A stretch of 64,000 nt of DNA, from NCBI GenBank assembly GCA_030407085.1, contig CM059587.1:42692501-42756500 (forward strand). Direction: 5' to 3'. Source of the DNA: Trichopria drosophilae. Taxonomy: Eukaryota; Arthropoda; Insecta; Hymenoptera; Diapriidae. This document shows positions 46,345 to 57,923 of this stretch, piece by piece (the stretch's first letter is position 1; the number at the start of each line of letters is the position of its first letter). The notes beneath the pieces are model-generated. The model ran no database searches and was not told the origin of the DNA. It saw only the letters and a list, made by a program, of their open reading frames with translations. The position numbers and the translations under genes are program-made.

Positions 46345-46786
46345 TAGGGTGAATATGCCAATGAATGGAAGATTTTTTACATATTTCTATTTCTTATGAA
46401 TGTATGATGCACAACATGCAACAAAATACATATTTTTATGTTCTTTGAACATTCAAAACAATATTTACACTACTATTGATCTTCCAGTGTTTATTATTTT
46501 GTAAAATCAAAGCAAAGTTTTAAAGCCATCCAAAACTGCTACTGAAAACGTCCCATTTGATTTAACCCGTCTATTCATTGGGGTTTAGCGGATTTTTTTA
46601 CAAACGTATGAAGACGAGGTTAATCATTAAATAAAATCAAAGGTTGAACTACACGGTCATAAAGAGCAGAGTCTAACGATTCGAATGGTGGTATCATAAT
46701 TAAATTTTCATAAAAGAATTCAAAAGTTACAATCGATCAAAGTGTGAAAAATGCTTAACCGTCCATTCATTGGCATATTCACCCTA
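46345..46786. mobile_element. TA-flanked MITE with perfect 22-bp inverted ends, about 440 bp
   Basis: TA is followed by GGGTGAATATGCCAATGAAT and then GG; the right end is the exact reverse complement and is followed by TA. A TA duplication with perfect ends fits a Tc1/mariner-type mobiliser. An internal inverted relative of the end (CCGTCTATTCATTGG) occurs at about 46567. No transposase frame. Confidence 0.8.
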
Positions 46787-49700
46787 TTTAAGGAACAAGA
46801 TATTGTTACAATATATGTATAGAAACTACTCGAACCTAACGATGCTAGAACTACCCTCTGCCACCTTCTTTCCTGGCAGTGTTAAAATCGGAATATCTTC
46901 CTGAAGCATCAGCCTTTCCTCAGGGAACTGCAATACGAATTTAGCCAAAATTGTAGGCACCCGGGTCGAAGGCATCTAGTTTATGTTTGCTTTTGGGAAA
47001 AAAATGATTTTACCATCCTCCTTTTTTCAAAACTAACAATTACCGTTGCGAATGATAAGCAAACTTAGACAGCTCTAAAAAGTTTAATCCTTTTATAATC
47101 ACTTAAAAGCTAATTGTATCATTTTACTACTCTACTTCTAACTCGAGAGAGTTGAGAATCCATAGAAAACATGCATTTTTAATTTTTACATCCCTCTCTA
47201 TTCGATGTTATAATCGTATTATATTACATCTGTCACACTGTGTACTCCGATCGATCATTCTGTCTGCTTTTATTTATTGCAGTCTAGACTCTAGATTTAG
47301 TGATAGTATATTGGTTGGCCAAAGAGGTTTTCCTCAAGCCATAATAAAAATCAAACAAACACATCTTAATAACAATTATTAATATTTTTCAAGTATTATT
47401 TCCATTAAGTATAAGAAGGTGTCAACGGAGGTTATGGGTAATTAAAATACGCGCTAATATTTAAAGTACCGTGTTTAAGTATAAACTGGTCATTTATTTA
47501 AATTTAATCAATTGAATCCGCAAATCGAGTAAGTATACGACATGTATACATTATCATCTGACTTAAGAGAATTTATACAAATTTATGTTTGGGCTCATAG
47601 GGCAAACAATTTTTTCCACACTTTTTTAATTAATCTATTACATGTTTATTATGCAAGATTAATCGAAGCATTTGCGGGAGAAAAATAGATGGAGTTACTA
47701 TTTTGGACGTTTAAGTGTTTCTTCATATGTACTTAGTGTATTTCCAAGATTTTAAGATTAATAACATTAAAACGCATCCTGTTTTTTGTCACCATTTATT
47801 CCTACACTGTATTGCTATTAATTTTCAGTCAAAACGTCCGGTTTTGCAGAAATTACACATGTTGAAGGCGTGAGAGTAATTTCAATTGCATAAGTAATCA
47901 GTTTTTTATATTTTCATTTATACGATTATAAATATCAGTTTCACTACAGGGTGTCCAAGAACTAACTAACAATATTGCAGGGGGTAATTCCGAATAATAT
48001 TCTATTTCCGAATTCAGCTATAAAATTTAGTTCAACTTTGTCTAACAATAAAATACACTTCTTAGTTTCAGGATTCGGTCTTTCTAATTCCGACTTCAAA
48101 ATAACAAAAAAAAGAACGATTTTCCATTATTATTACAAAAACAGGTAATTTTTACAAAAACAAAGTGTTTGTTTATTGTCAAAACTGTGACATGATTTAA
48201 TAGAAATCAATAAACAAAACAATTAAATTTAAATGTTAAAAATGTCATTAAGTTAATTTTATACACGTTTGAGACTTTCCAAACTTTAAAGGAAATTCTG
48301 ATTACCGGCTAGAATTACACCGAAATTACCCAAACAGAAATAGGGTTCCATTTGGGACCAAGTCTTAAGAATGAACTAATTTTGCCCGAATAGACCGGGT
48401 TCTTGATGAAGTCCACACGGGCTCTCCCCCACCATTTGGACTCTGAATACAATTAAGGTAACCTGGTAGGGTTCCGACTGTAACCAGGGTGAAATTTCTA
48501 CTCAGGTTTTAAAAAGCAGGAGTTAAATGTGAAAATTTTAAATTCAATTCGCATAGCATAAGGAAAAAATAAAAGATTATATAAGTTTTATTATGTAGGT
48601 ACATCAAATTTGCTATTAACTATGGTCATAATTAGAAATCGATTTTCCAAGATTTCCATTTCTAAAATGAAATCTAAATAATGTTAAGAATGAAACCCTT
48701 GGTTTGGTGAACAAAATAGCGTGGAATTCAAATCAATCATTTAAGTCAATCATCGGAAACATTTATTTATGATCTTCAAGTAATATTTATTTGAAACTAA
48801 TGAATATATGAAATATTCAAACAATGTTCAGATACCCTGGTAGAATTTGGTCTAGTTTTTTGTTACACTGCCCAGTTTCCCTGTACTTTTAACGTGGGGA
48901 AAACTGGATAGAAACTAGCCAAAAACTGCATTCATTCTCTACAGGGTACATTTTAATAATTATTCTTAATTCAAGATTAAGGTCGGCAGTATGATTTCAC
49001 TTCATAAACTGTACCCACTATTTAACTCACTTAATATTATTATTCTTCATACAATTCAAGATAGTCATCAAGATCAGAGCAATAATATTCAAAAGGAATA
49101 CTCTATTTGTGATTCTAGTGTAATCTTTTGATATCACTCGCCGATTGAAGATCATATATCATATTTACAATCATTTTGTATTGCCGGGCGTACAATCTTG
49201 AATTTGATGCAATTCCATAATTTCTCTTTTATTTCTTCAATTGTTATTATTATTGTTAGAAAAGATGTGGATTTACAGGTTGGGAGCTACTAAAATAAAA
49301 TCAACTTCTCATTCAAAAAATGTGCTTTGTTTCACATATTAGAACGATCGCACGATATAGGACATGAGGTACAAGAAATTAAATTTATATAGAAAATAGT
49401 TTGGAGGCCGTTGGATAATATTTTCATTCGTTTAAGTATACATCGGATCACACATATATCATCAGAGCAGCATACACAGTATCCTATCTAGATATATTCA
49501 GATGTTGCAGCTATTAGAAAATCACAAACATTTTTCTGATGATTCAGGAAGCCTTCAGAACATTTTGGCAATTTTCGGGAAAACTGCTGGAAATCATCAA
49601 AAAATGTTTACGCGACTTTTCCTGAAAATTACCAAAATGTTATTAGAAGATTAGCATATGACTCGCAGTCAATTATATTTGGTAATATTTACTATGCGAG

Positions 49701-51525
49701 TATTTTTCTGTATATAAATATTGTCATAATTTCCATTCAGCATTTGCAATTGAGTTTCATCAGTTTTCCTTTTTGTATACTCCGTAGAAGTTGTCGAACA
49801 GTAATCTCTGGAAGTAGTTAGTATAAGAAATAATACGTGCTTTTTCCCTAACGAAGTTCATAACTATTCCAATAGAAGAATACAAATTTAACTACGAATT
49901 AGAGAATGGATAGAAATTTACTTCAAACTTTCAGACAGAAGGAATTTAATACTTGTTCACAGTAGAATTGCGCCGTTTACTTCAATAATTTTAGGGTGTG
50001 TAGAATGTCGTATTATACAAAATTACAACAAAATTATGTATTCACATCTGGTTTCCCGGCATGTGATAGAATAACAAGTCTTTAAGGCAAATATTCTACT
50101 CGTGCCGCAGGTTCGTTAATTACAACGGGAGAGGCAATGCATTGTTTGCCCTATGGCGAGTTTCCGCTATTTTCCTTCCATCGTTCCTCAAGCAACCGGA
50201 AGGGAAACTACCAGTTTCCTTTAGTGAATTTATCCTTGAATCGTTTCTCTACTGTTTTTCAACACGAAATATTATCAAAATTGCTGTTTGCTTAAGTTTG
50301 AAAACTTTTGCGCACTTGTATTGTTTCGAAACTATATTATACCAGAAAGAAATTCATTAAAAAGGTTTCATATATTTCTAAACATGTATTCTCTTCTACT
50401 CCATATATATATTTTCAATCGTTTATACACCCTTGCATAATTTCCCAGATAAAAATGTTTTATAAAGTTTTTATAAAATCTTTATACAACTTTAATAAAG
50501 AAATGATTCTATAAAGTTTTTATATGGACATACAAATTTTATACAATATTATAATAAAAAATTGTATAAAATATATATGTCATTCATTGAAAGAATAGTT
50601 TATAAAAATGATCATATCATTAAAAATAACCAATAAATCAACTGAATATTCAAAATAAAAAAATTAGTTAGTATGAAATAAGCGTGTAGTGAACACATTG
50701 CGTTTTATTTAAATAAAAGGAAATCGATTGGATTACAATTACTTCATGGTTCATTAAAGTAAAATATGGCAGTGACATGGAATTAATGTGTGAAGTACCT
50801 GAAATAAATTAATTAACACACAGTACGTTTAATTTAATCAAATGGTTATTTATTCGCTAAACATTGCACATGTGAATAAATTTGTTTACTGATCGAAAAA
50901 AATATGCAAATTTAACGTCCTCAATCCGCATTTGCTGCCAAAAAGATAAATATCACTATGCAGAGCAATTAACGTAGTGAATAAACTTTTAGCAGAAATA
51001 AACAATTAAATGTAAAACACTGGCTGTAAGGGGAAACCAATCACACTTCAAAACCACTTTATCTTCGGTGACAAATTTGCACGCAACAGTATAATTCTTC
51101 TCGTGTATTGATTGTAATTGTGAGAGTTTCGACAAAAAACATAGGGATGATATTTTTGAGCAACATAAATAATTTCCATAACTAATTTTAGATTGCAATC
51201 TTATCCATTATTTTAGGAGTGCAAATCTCATTTGTGCAAAACACTAGAAAGTTTTTATTATTAATAGCTACCCTGAAAATTACCGGGTATAATAATATAA
51301 TTTTCATGAAAACTCTTTCGAATGAGGTTTAATTTGGATCAACTCACACCACAGTTTTAGTGTTATTTTTAAGTTCAATTTTCAAATACTAATTTACCTG
51401 AGGTGACTTAATTTAACCAGATAATGTTTAAGTAATTAAATTAGAACACTGCAAATTTTACGCGGACAAAACCAAATACAAATGATTAATACAAAGATTT
51501 CATCCAATAGCAATTAAGAATGTTT
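46787..51525. other. AT-rich intergenic stretch
   Basis: No gene recognised. Pieces of probable old repeats occur at 47945-48000 (CAGGGTGTCCAAGAA) and 48330-48500 / 48830-48955 (blocks with TACCCTGGTAG and CTACAGGGTAC). Boundaries could not be drawn. Confidence 0.3.
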
Positions 51526-51890
51526 ACAGAAAAAAATAAGCCTTACAATTGTTACGTCTTGCATTCATCATTAGGTGAGGCTTAATTTGCGTTAATTTAT
51601 TAAAATTCAGTCAATATTTAGGCTTAAAGTCTTACTTTCAGACAACAAAACTGACTTTCAGCCGATATTTTGGTTTGAAATAAGATTCGTATAATTTAGA
51701 TGCAATAAGCTCGATAAACCTTATTTTAAGCCAAAATATCGTCTAAAAGTCAGTTTTGCTCACTGAAAGTAAGATTTTAAGCCAAAACACTGAGTGAATT
51801 TAAGAAAATTATTGTAATTTCCGGTTTAAATTAACTCTCACCTGAAGATGAATTTAAGATGTAACAATTTTAAGAGTTATTTTTTTCTGT
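51526..51890. mobile_element. Foldback MITE, about 365 bp, inverted almost throughout
   Basis: The outer ends ACAGAAAAAAATAAGCCTTA / ACAGAAAAAAATAACTCTTA and ATTGTTACGTCTT / ATTGTTACATCTT are inverted. The arms go on through AGGTGAGGCTTAATTT / AGGTGAGAGTTAATTT and (A)TCTTACTTTCAG...AAAACTGACTTT to a loop of about 35 bp near 51700. Confidence 0.8.
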
Positions 51891-52104
51891 GTTCTTTCCG
51901 AATGATGGCATAAAATTTCATTGTTTTGATCAGCAATATAACAGATGCTGCTAAAAGCTGTTTTCAGGAAGTAAATTGTTCTTGTAAACTCGGCTATTTG
52001 GGATTTTTCTTGTCGGCTTGTAGCCTTCGAGGGCTAAATATTTTCGTCATAATAAATACGACTTTTGAATCAAAAGTGGTTTACAAATGCATATTTTTAA
52101 AACA

Positions 52105-52437
52105 TTAAATATTCATCAAAATTACCCTCGCTTTGGAGTGGCTGATGAAGATTTCAAAGTTAAAATTTCATAAACTTATATTTTTTAACGTTAAAATTAT
52201 GGAAATGTTACATCTTTCTAACTAACTGAAACAGACATACGATTCGATAAAAAATTAATATAATACTGTGCTCGTATACATTTTCTGTGAATCCAGGAAA
52301 TGGTACAATGTTATGGGCTATGATCATAATAATTTTTTCGTAACTATTGACGACCAGTAAAGACAAGTATTTTTTTTATTTATTTTGTTTTCTATCTTCG
52401 CTGGGAAAAGTAATTCATTTTTCAACAATAAAAAATC
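52105..52437 (+). repeat. Dispersed repeat R, uninterrupted copy
   Basis: It aligns collinearly with 57668-58288, about 80 percent by eye. It contains GTGGCTGATGA followed by a possible stem and ATAAAC, a weakly hammerhead-like order, and ends with CAACAATAAAAAAT. This copy lacks the GC-rich insert of the other copy at the position after 52334. Confidence 0.75.
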
Positions 52438-53732
52438 TACTATGGGTGAGAACTACATTCTGTCAAATGCCTCCGTTTTAATTCCTTAAGGTGTCAATGT
52501 TTATAAAAATTAAAAAAATGTTTAAAAATTAGTCCGTCATATTGGATCCTTCATTTTCAAATTCGACGTTGTAACTTTGAGATTATCAACAATAACTGAA
52601 AACTCTAAGAAACAGGTTTTTAGGAAAATTCATTAATTTTTAATCAATTATTTTACCACATTATGTCTGACAATTCAGATTTTAATATCAGATTCGTAAT
52701 AAGCGTTTTAAAAAAATTTTGATATGTAGTTTCAAGATTATATTATATATTTATTAAATTGCGAAGCTATAAAGTGCAAAAATGTTAGTTGGAAACATCT
52801 TACGTTGACTAATTATTCGGGTCAATGTAGAATTGATTTAACGGTAACATAAAATTAAAAACTTTTCAACTCATTCATGCAAGATTTACACACAAAAAAT
52901 CGACTACGTTATAGAGACATAATTTCATTCTGATTTAATCATTTAAATCAAGTTGTATTATGGTCTTTTAAAAAGCCAGAATTATAAAGACAACTTTTAA
53001 CCAAAGGCTGTTATTCTGGTTATAGAAGCGAATTGTTCTTGTATTTGTCAAACAATGCACAGGTTGACAAGTATAACACTTTTACTTAATTAGGAAATTG
53101 TGATGTTCCCTAGGTCGAGGTAACCAAATTTGCAGCTTGGGCAATTGCAACGAAATGGGTAGCGAAGCCGTTACTTCGAATTTCCAATTCAGACAACGAT
53201 GTTTCAATTGTTTTTACGCAGTAATTCTTTGTCCGTCGAACAAGCCACGTAATTCAAGTTGGAAGAATTGTTTGCCAAGTAGAAAATCGAGTCCTGACCG
53301 CTGCTTATTTGATGCGACTTTCAACAGTTTGCAAAGTTCTCGACACTTGAGCTTGCACATATATAATGGTCCACATCTATAAAAACTTCCTGAAAGCTTC
53401 TGTGAACGACGGCGAAGTTATAAAGCCGTGAATTAAACATAAAAACAAGCAACACAAATTAAATATATACTGCAAATAATTAAACCAAGTTATTCAAGCA
53501 CATAACGAAACATCACTTTTCTTTTAACGCTACCTAACAAAATAATCATGAATTTTTCATCTGTTCACAGGTTTTAAATTTGATTTTCTGAGAACACTTA
53601 AATACGGTTTAGTCCAATTAATATAATTCTTACGTAAATAGCTCGAGTACCATATTTGATATTAATGTTACGATAATTGATAGACTTTCTTGAAGTGGAG
53701 TAAAAAACGAGAATTCCTCAGAAATTTAAAAT
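52438..53732. other. Intergenic stretch without recognised gene
   Basis: An 81-codon frame at 53137-53382 covers a slightly GC-richer patch with no known domain. Nothing else is supported. Confidence 0.3.
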
Positions 53733-53745
53733 GTTCTTCTAATAA
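53733..53745. other. Target-site duplication, left
   Basis: GTTCTTCTAATAA is identical to 56772-56784 and flanks the Penelope-like insertion. Confidence 0.8.
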
Positions 53746-53800
53746 AAAGTGTTGTAATTGTAGTCCAGGAACCGTAATATTAATTAAATAAATAAAAAAA

Positions 53801-54444
53801 TGGCCAACACGGTTCAAACCTATTGGTTGACAAAAGGACCAAACAGGTCTTTTTATTTCACGCCCAACGTTTCGACCACTCTTGGAGGTCCTCCTCAGGG
53901 GCATCTATTAATAGATACATAGAAAAAAAACCAACAAAATATAACACACGAAAAAAATATGAACAAAAATATAAATTAAGGACATTTTCACTCATTACAA
54001 TAAAATAATCAAAAACCAACAACACGCACCTGACATGAGTAACTGTACGTCGTATACTAAATTTGTGACACAGATTACACTGACTTGTAAACATACACAC
54101 ACACACACACTCTTAGACTCGCAGTACAAACATAATACATAATTAAATGTGTCAATCCTATATATACAAATTCGTTACTTTTTAAATTACAATGTTATTT
54201 ACAAATCATTAATTAAAATATTATAACTGTTACTTAATTTTTCTGTGTCCGTTCTAAAATTTATGCTCGATTTTTGTTTTTTAATATGGATCATTTCTTT
54301 GATGTTACGTTTTTTCCAATGTGGTTCTGTTTCCAAAATTTCCACTTCAGCAATTTTAAAACTATGTCCTGTATTCAGCATATGTGATGTTAGTGCTGTA
54401 TGACCAATTTCTCTTTTCCAATTATTAGTATGTTCATAGATTCT
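53801..54444 (-). repeat. Left inverted arm of the Penelope-like insertion
   Basis: It begins TGGCCAACACGG and is the reverse complement of 56113-56771. It contains the terminal repeat, ribozyme, (AC)n tract and the last 81 codons of the element's gene. Confidence 0.9.
53860..53904 (-). ncRNA. Hammerhead ribozyme, type I, Penelope-like element (left arm)
   Basis: This is the reverse complement of the ribozyme described at 56668-56712, with identical core and helices: helix I ATGCCC/GGGCGT, core CTGAGGA, helix II GACC/GGTC, GAAACGTT. It belongs to the main, minus-strand copy of the element and lies between the gene and the 3' end. Confidence 0.85.
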
Positions 54445-55329
54445 TTTTTTTAAATACCTTTTTGTTTGCCCTACATATGTAGCTGTACATTCACTGCAGT
54501 TTATCTTGTAAATTATATTCGATTTTTTTAATATATCTATCTCATCAATTTTTGTTTTGAACAACGATTCCAAAGAGTTGAAACGTTTATTGTATATTTT
54601 AATGTCAAACGTGTCATATATCTTCTTAATCCTGTGGTTGAATTTATTGATATACGGTATTACTATACAATTTGAGAAGTCAAAAATTTGTCCCGTGTTA
54701 ATTTCCTGTGTTTTTTGTCTATCTTTTAAAATTTTAATTCTATTGTTAATATTTTCTTGTATAAATTGAAAGTCATAACCATTCTTGTGTAAAAAAGTGT
54801 AAATATATCTTAAATTATTAAAATGGAATTTTTTATTGGAAAGTAAAATAGCTCTGTCAACAACCATTGAGATAATGCCACGTTTCATATGTATAGGATG
54901 ATGAGAATTGAAATTCATATATTTCCCCGAACAAGTCGGTTTCCTATACCAATTAGTCAACAATATGCTCCCTTCTTTAAAAAAACATACATCCAAAAAC
55001 GGTAAACTGTTGTTTGTTTCTAGTTCAAAAGTAAATTTAAGGTTAGGATGGTAATTATTGAACATGTTGACAAGATATTTGATGTCATTTTCTGGATAAA
55101 TCATGAATATATCATCCACATATCTTTTGTAGAGTGCAGGTTTCTTCTCTAATTGATTTAGAATTTCATCTTCTAAATCGATCATTACTAAATCAGCTAG
55201 TGTAGGCGACAAAGGTGAACCCATAGGTGTACCTTTGTTTTGTTTGTATAATTGTTTATTGAAGACAAACACCGTAGATTCCAAAATCAATGAAACTATT
55301 TTGATAATTTCCTTAACCGGGATTTTTTG
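54199..55329 (-). pseudogene. Penelope-like RT fingers/palm C-terminal part plus GIY-YIG endonuclease
   Basis: This is the C-terminal segment of the element's protein, which copies element RNA into DNA at a nicked target. Numbered from the TTG at 55290, it shows RT motif B (GTPMGSPLSP, 20-29), the catalytic YVDD at 57-60, a thumb-like region, then the GIY-YIG nuclease of Penelope-like elements: IIYKIN (259-264), a Cys-x2-Cys pair (265 and 268), YVG (272-274), Arg283, His297/303/309 and Glu332. It ends normally at a stop. The frame is open back to about 55329, where it loses phase with the preceding segment at an A6 run; the missing phase is one base. The domain set is complete. Confidence 0.9.
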
Positions 55330-55705
55330 TAAATTGTTGTATCTCTAATTCTCGTTTTTTAAGGCTCTTAACGATTAGGTCATGTGGTACATTGGTGAAA
55401 AGGCTTACGACATCCAATGATAGCAGGGAATGATTTTTTGGTATATTTATGTTTTGAACTTCTTGAACTAAAGTCCAGGAGTTTTTTGTTCTATTTTTAT
55501 TATGTGAAATTGTTTGGTATAAGATATTATGCAAGAATTTTCCAATATTATAAATGGGGCTACCCAATGCTGATACAATTGGTCTCATCGAGTAACCTGT
55601 CTTATGGATCTTAGGTAAGGCATATAACCTTAGGGTATTTCCATTATTACAAACCAAAAATCGTAGAGTTTCTTTTTCTATATATTTGATCTTTAACCAG
55701 TCATT
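55313..55705 (-). pseudogene. Penelope-like RT, middle segment
   Basis: This frame is out of phase with both neighbours. It holds the family motif LYALPKIHK and RT motif A (LSLDVVSLFTNVPHDL) with the first catalytic Asp. It is open from 55705 and stops at 55313. The upstream break lies at a TTTTAAA run (about 55702-55708) and the downstream break at an A6 run (about 55328). Each shift is a single base. The product continues directly into 54199-55329. Confidence 0.85.
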
Positions 55706-56112
55706 TAAAATTAATTTTATTTTGAGTTGTTATAGTTGAATCCTTGTTTATTTTCTCATAAGTGTTATCATTAGTTAATAGTTGTTCAACCTTATCAATA
55801 TAGTCTTTATTATTCATTATGACAGAAATATTGCCTTTATCTGCTTTGGTTAAATATAGGTCCTTATTTTTAATAAATTTCCGTAGATCTGAAATAGTAT
55901 TAGACTCAGGTGTATGTAGAGGCAATAGGTTTTTTGTGCATTGCATAGTATGTACAAGTTTACTTCTCAAAAGATCAATTTTATTTGTTGGAATCTTATG
56001 CATGTTAATTTCAAAGATGCTAATTAACTCATTGATAGGAAAGGTATCTTTAGTTGGTTGCACACAAAATCTAGGTCCTAATTTAATCAATTCTAAAAAC
56101 TTATCAGGTATC
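55701..56112 (-). pseudogene. Penelope-like RT, N-terminal segment (5' truncated)
   Basis: Open from the arm junction at 56112 to a TGA at 55701. It carries the family's LGPRFC block and the TKADKGNISVIMNN block that precede the RT core. The usual additional N-terminal residues are missing, cut off at the junction with the inverted arm. The element is therefore 5'-truncated. Confidence 0.85.
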
Positions 56113-56358
56113 AGAATCTATGAACATACTAATAATTGGAAAAGAGAAATTGGTCATACAGCACTAACATCACATATGCTGAATACAGGACATAGTTTTA
56201 AAATTGCTGAAGTGGAAATTTTGGAAACAGAACCACATTGGAAAAAACGTAACATCAAAGAAATGATCCATATTAAAAAACAAAAATCGAGCATAAATTT
56301 TAGAACGGACACAGAAAAATTAAGTAACAGTTATAATATTTTAATTAATGATTTGTAA
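56113..56358 (+). pseudogene. Second copy of the GIY-YIG C-terminal 81 codons
   Basis: Within the inverted arm, the last 81 codons of the element's protein are present on the plus strand and translate to the same 81 residues as the minus-strand copy. The longer open frame starting at 55819 is only antisense RT sequence fused to this fragment by the arm junction. Confidence 0.9.
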
Positions 56359-56667
56359 ATAACATTGTAATTTAAAAAGTAACGAATTTGTATATATAGG
56401 ATTGACACATTTAATTATGTATTATGTTTGTACTGCGAGTCTAAGAGTGTGTGTGTGTGTGTGTGTTTGTGTGTGTATGTTTACAAGTCAGTGTAATCTG
56501 TGTCACAAATTTAGTATACGACGTACAGTTACTCATGTCAGGTGCGTGTTGTTGGTTTTATGATTATTTTATTGTAATGAGTGAAAATGTCCTTAATTTA
56601 TATTTTTGTTCATATTTTTTTCGTGTGTTATATTTTGTTGGTTTTTTTTCTATGTATCTATTAATAG

Positions 56668-56712
56668 ATGCCCCTGAGGAGGACCTCCAAGAGTGGTCGA
56701 AACGTTGGGCGT
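56668..56712 (+). ncRNA. Hammerhead ribozyme, type I, Penelope-like element (right arm)
   Basis: Helix I is ATGCCC (56668-56673) with GGGCGT (56707-56712), six pairs including one wobble. The core CTGAGGA (56674-56680) fits CUGANGA. One unpaired G follows, then helix II GACC (56682-56685) with GGTC (56695-56698) around a 9-base loop. GAAACGTT (56699-56706) supplies GAAA and a loopless helix III whose ACGT is self-complementary; cleavage is expected after T56706. Such a minimal helix III is known in ribozymes of Penelope-like elements, where two molecules pair to become active. An AATAAA follows at 56715-56720. Confidence 0.88.
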
Positions 56713-56771
56713 GAAATAAAAAGACCTGTTTGGTCCTTTTGTCAACCAATAGGTTTAAACCGTGTTGGCCA

Positions 56772-56784
56772 GTTCTTCTAATAA
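56772..56784. other. Target-site duplication, right
   Basis: GTTCTTCTAATAA is identical to 53733-53745. Confidence 0.8.
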
Positions 56785-57667
56785 GCAGTTGTTTCCCCTG
56801 TTTTTCCTCCCTTAAATACAAGGGTACGTTGAATGAGTTTATCAATTTTAGATTACAATTTCGATTTATTTTAATAACAGTAATTGCTGATATCAGAAAA
56901 CCTTAAAATCATAGGTACTTTTAATAATACTTTTATCTTTACTTTAAAATATGTAAATAAAAATAACAAAATTAATTCTGAAGAACCGGTTAAATTAATT
57001 TTGAAACATAAAAATCTCTGCTAAAATCACGATATCTTTATTGGATTTGTGGAAACACTTTGTGCCGACCTTGCATATAATTCATGCAGTATTTATGTCA
57101 TTCGGAGAACGCGGCAGTTCCGATTGGGCAAGGTGAGCAAAATGCATAAAATACTTTACTGCAAATGGGCTTGGCCTTTGCGGTTTGCCTATTTACTTTT
57201 CCAGGTTTCCGAGTTATCGTCGTGTGCTATGCGGCTTATTTTCCGACATTGCGTAAACAGCGCAGTTTCCTTCACGAAGCCTGAGAGATTCTCCGATGTC
57301 AGAAAACAGTTTCGGCCTTCCTCCTTCTTTACCTGGGTCTTATCCTTTTCTTTGATCATAAATCTTTGGATACAATCCTGGAATATTGTTCTTCAATTCA
57401 ATCTGTTTATTAGAATGTTATTTCGATATCAGTAAGTATGTTAGACATTTTTAAGTGAGAAAAGCACTAAAAAAATTGTTTAAAAATCTGTCTAAATGTT
57501 ACGACAATCACAATGATGATAGCGTATAGATATATTGTTATTCGATATGATTATTTATTTACTGTCAAACATTCGATTTATCACGGAAAATATTAGAAGA
57601 TAATATGTCCATATTATATTATAATACAATATGTTCATATTCCAGAATATGATGCTAATGATGTGCT
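56785..57667. other. Intergenic stretch without recognised gene
   Basis: A 128-codon frame (57049-57435) covers a GC-richer patch. It has mixed composition, no recognised domain, and runs into AT-rich DNA. Not supported as a gene. Confidence 0.25.
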
Positions 57668-57923
57668 TTAATGTTCATCAAAATTACTATGGTGTGGCTG
57701 ATGACGATTTTAAAGTTAAAATTTCATAAACTTGTACTTCGAGTTAGCTAATTATTAACCTAACGTTAAAATTATAGAAATGTTATGTCTAAATGTTGTC
57801 TACCTAACTGAAACAGATATACGATACGATTAAAAAGTTATTATAATACTGCACTTTTAGACATTTTTCGGTGAATGGAGGGAATGGTACAATGTTTTCG
57901 GCCATGATCATAATAATTTTTTT

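Larger units (their letters stand above)
53746..56771 (-). mobile_element. Penelope-like retroelement with inverted partial second copy
   Basis: A 3.0-kb insertion between identical 13-bp direct repeats. Read on the minus strand it has, in order: an inverted piece of the element's own 3' end (56771 to 56113), a 5'-truncated reverse transcriptase-GIY-YIG gene (56112 to 54199), a 3' untranslated region with an (AC)n tract, a hammerhead ribozyme and terminal repeat (to 53801), and a 55-bp extra tail (53800-53746). The outer arms 53801-54444 and 56113-56771 are nearly identical inverted repeats, differing mainly in dinucleotide repeat length. Inverted partial copies and ribozyme-bearing terminal repeats are established traits of Penelope-like elements. 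The high arm identity indicates a recent event. Confidence 0.9.
56113..56771 (+). repeat. Right inverted arm of the Penelope-like insertion
   Basis: Reverse-complement partner of 53801-54444. It includes the gene's 3' end, 3' UTR, a (GT)n tract near 56443-56486 that is longer than in the other arm, the ribozyme and the terminal GTGTTGGCCA. Confidence 0.9.

Noticed and set aside
49440..49480. Minus-strand CTCTGATGATAT resembling a hammerhead core
   Set aside because: No GAAA segment at the right spacing and no pairing helix II.
55819..56358. 179-codon plus-strand open frame over the Penelope-like insertion
   Set aside because: It is antisense RT sequence fused across the arm junction to the inverted C-terminal fragment. 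It is a by-product of the rearrangement.
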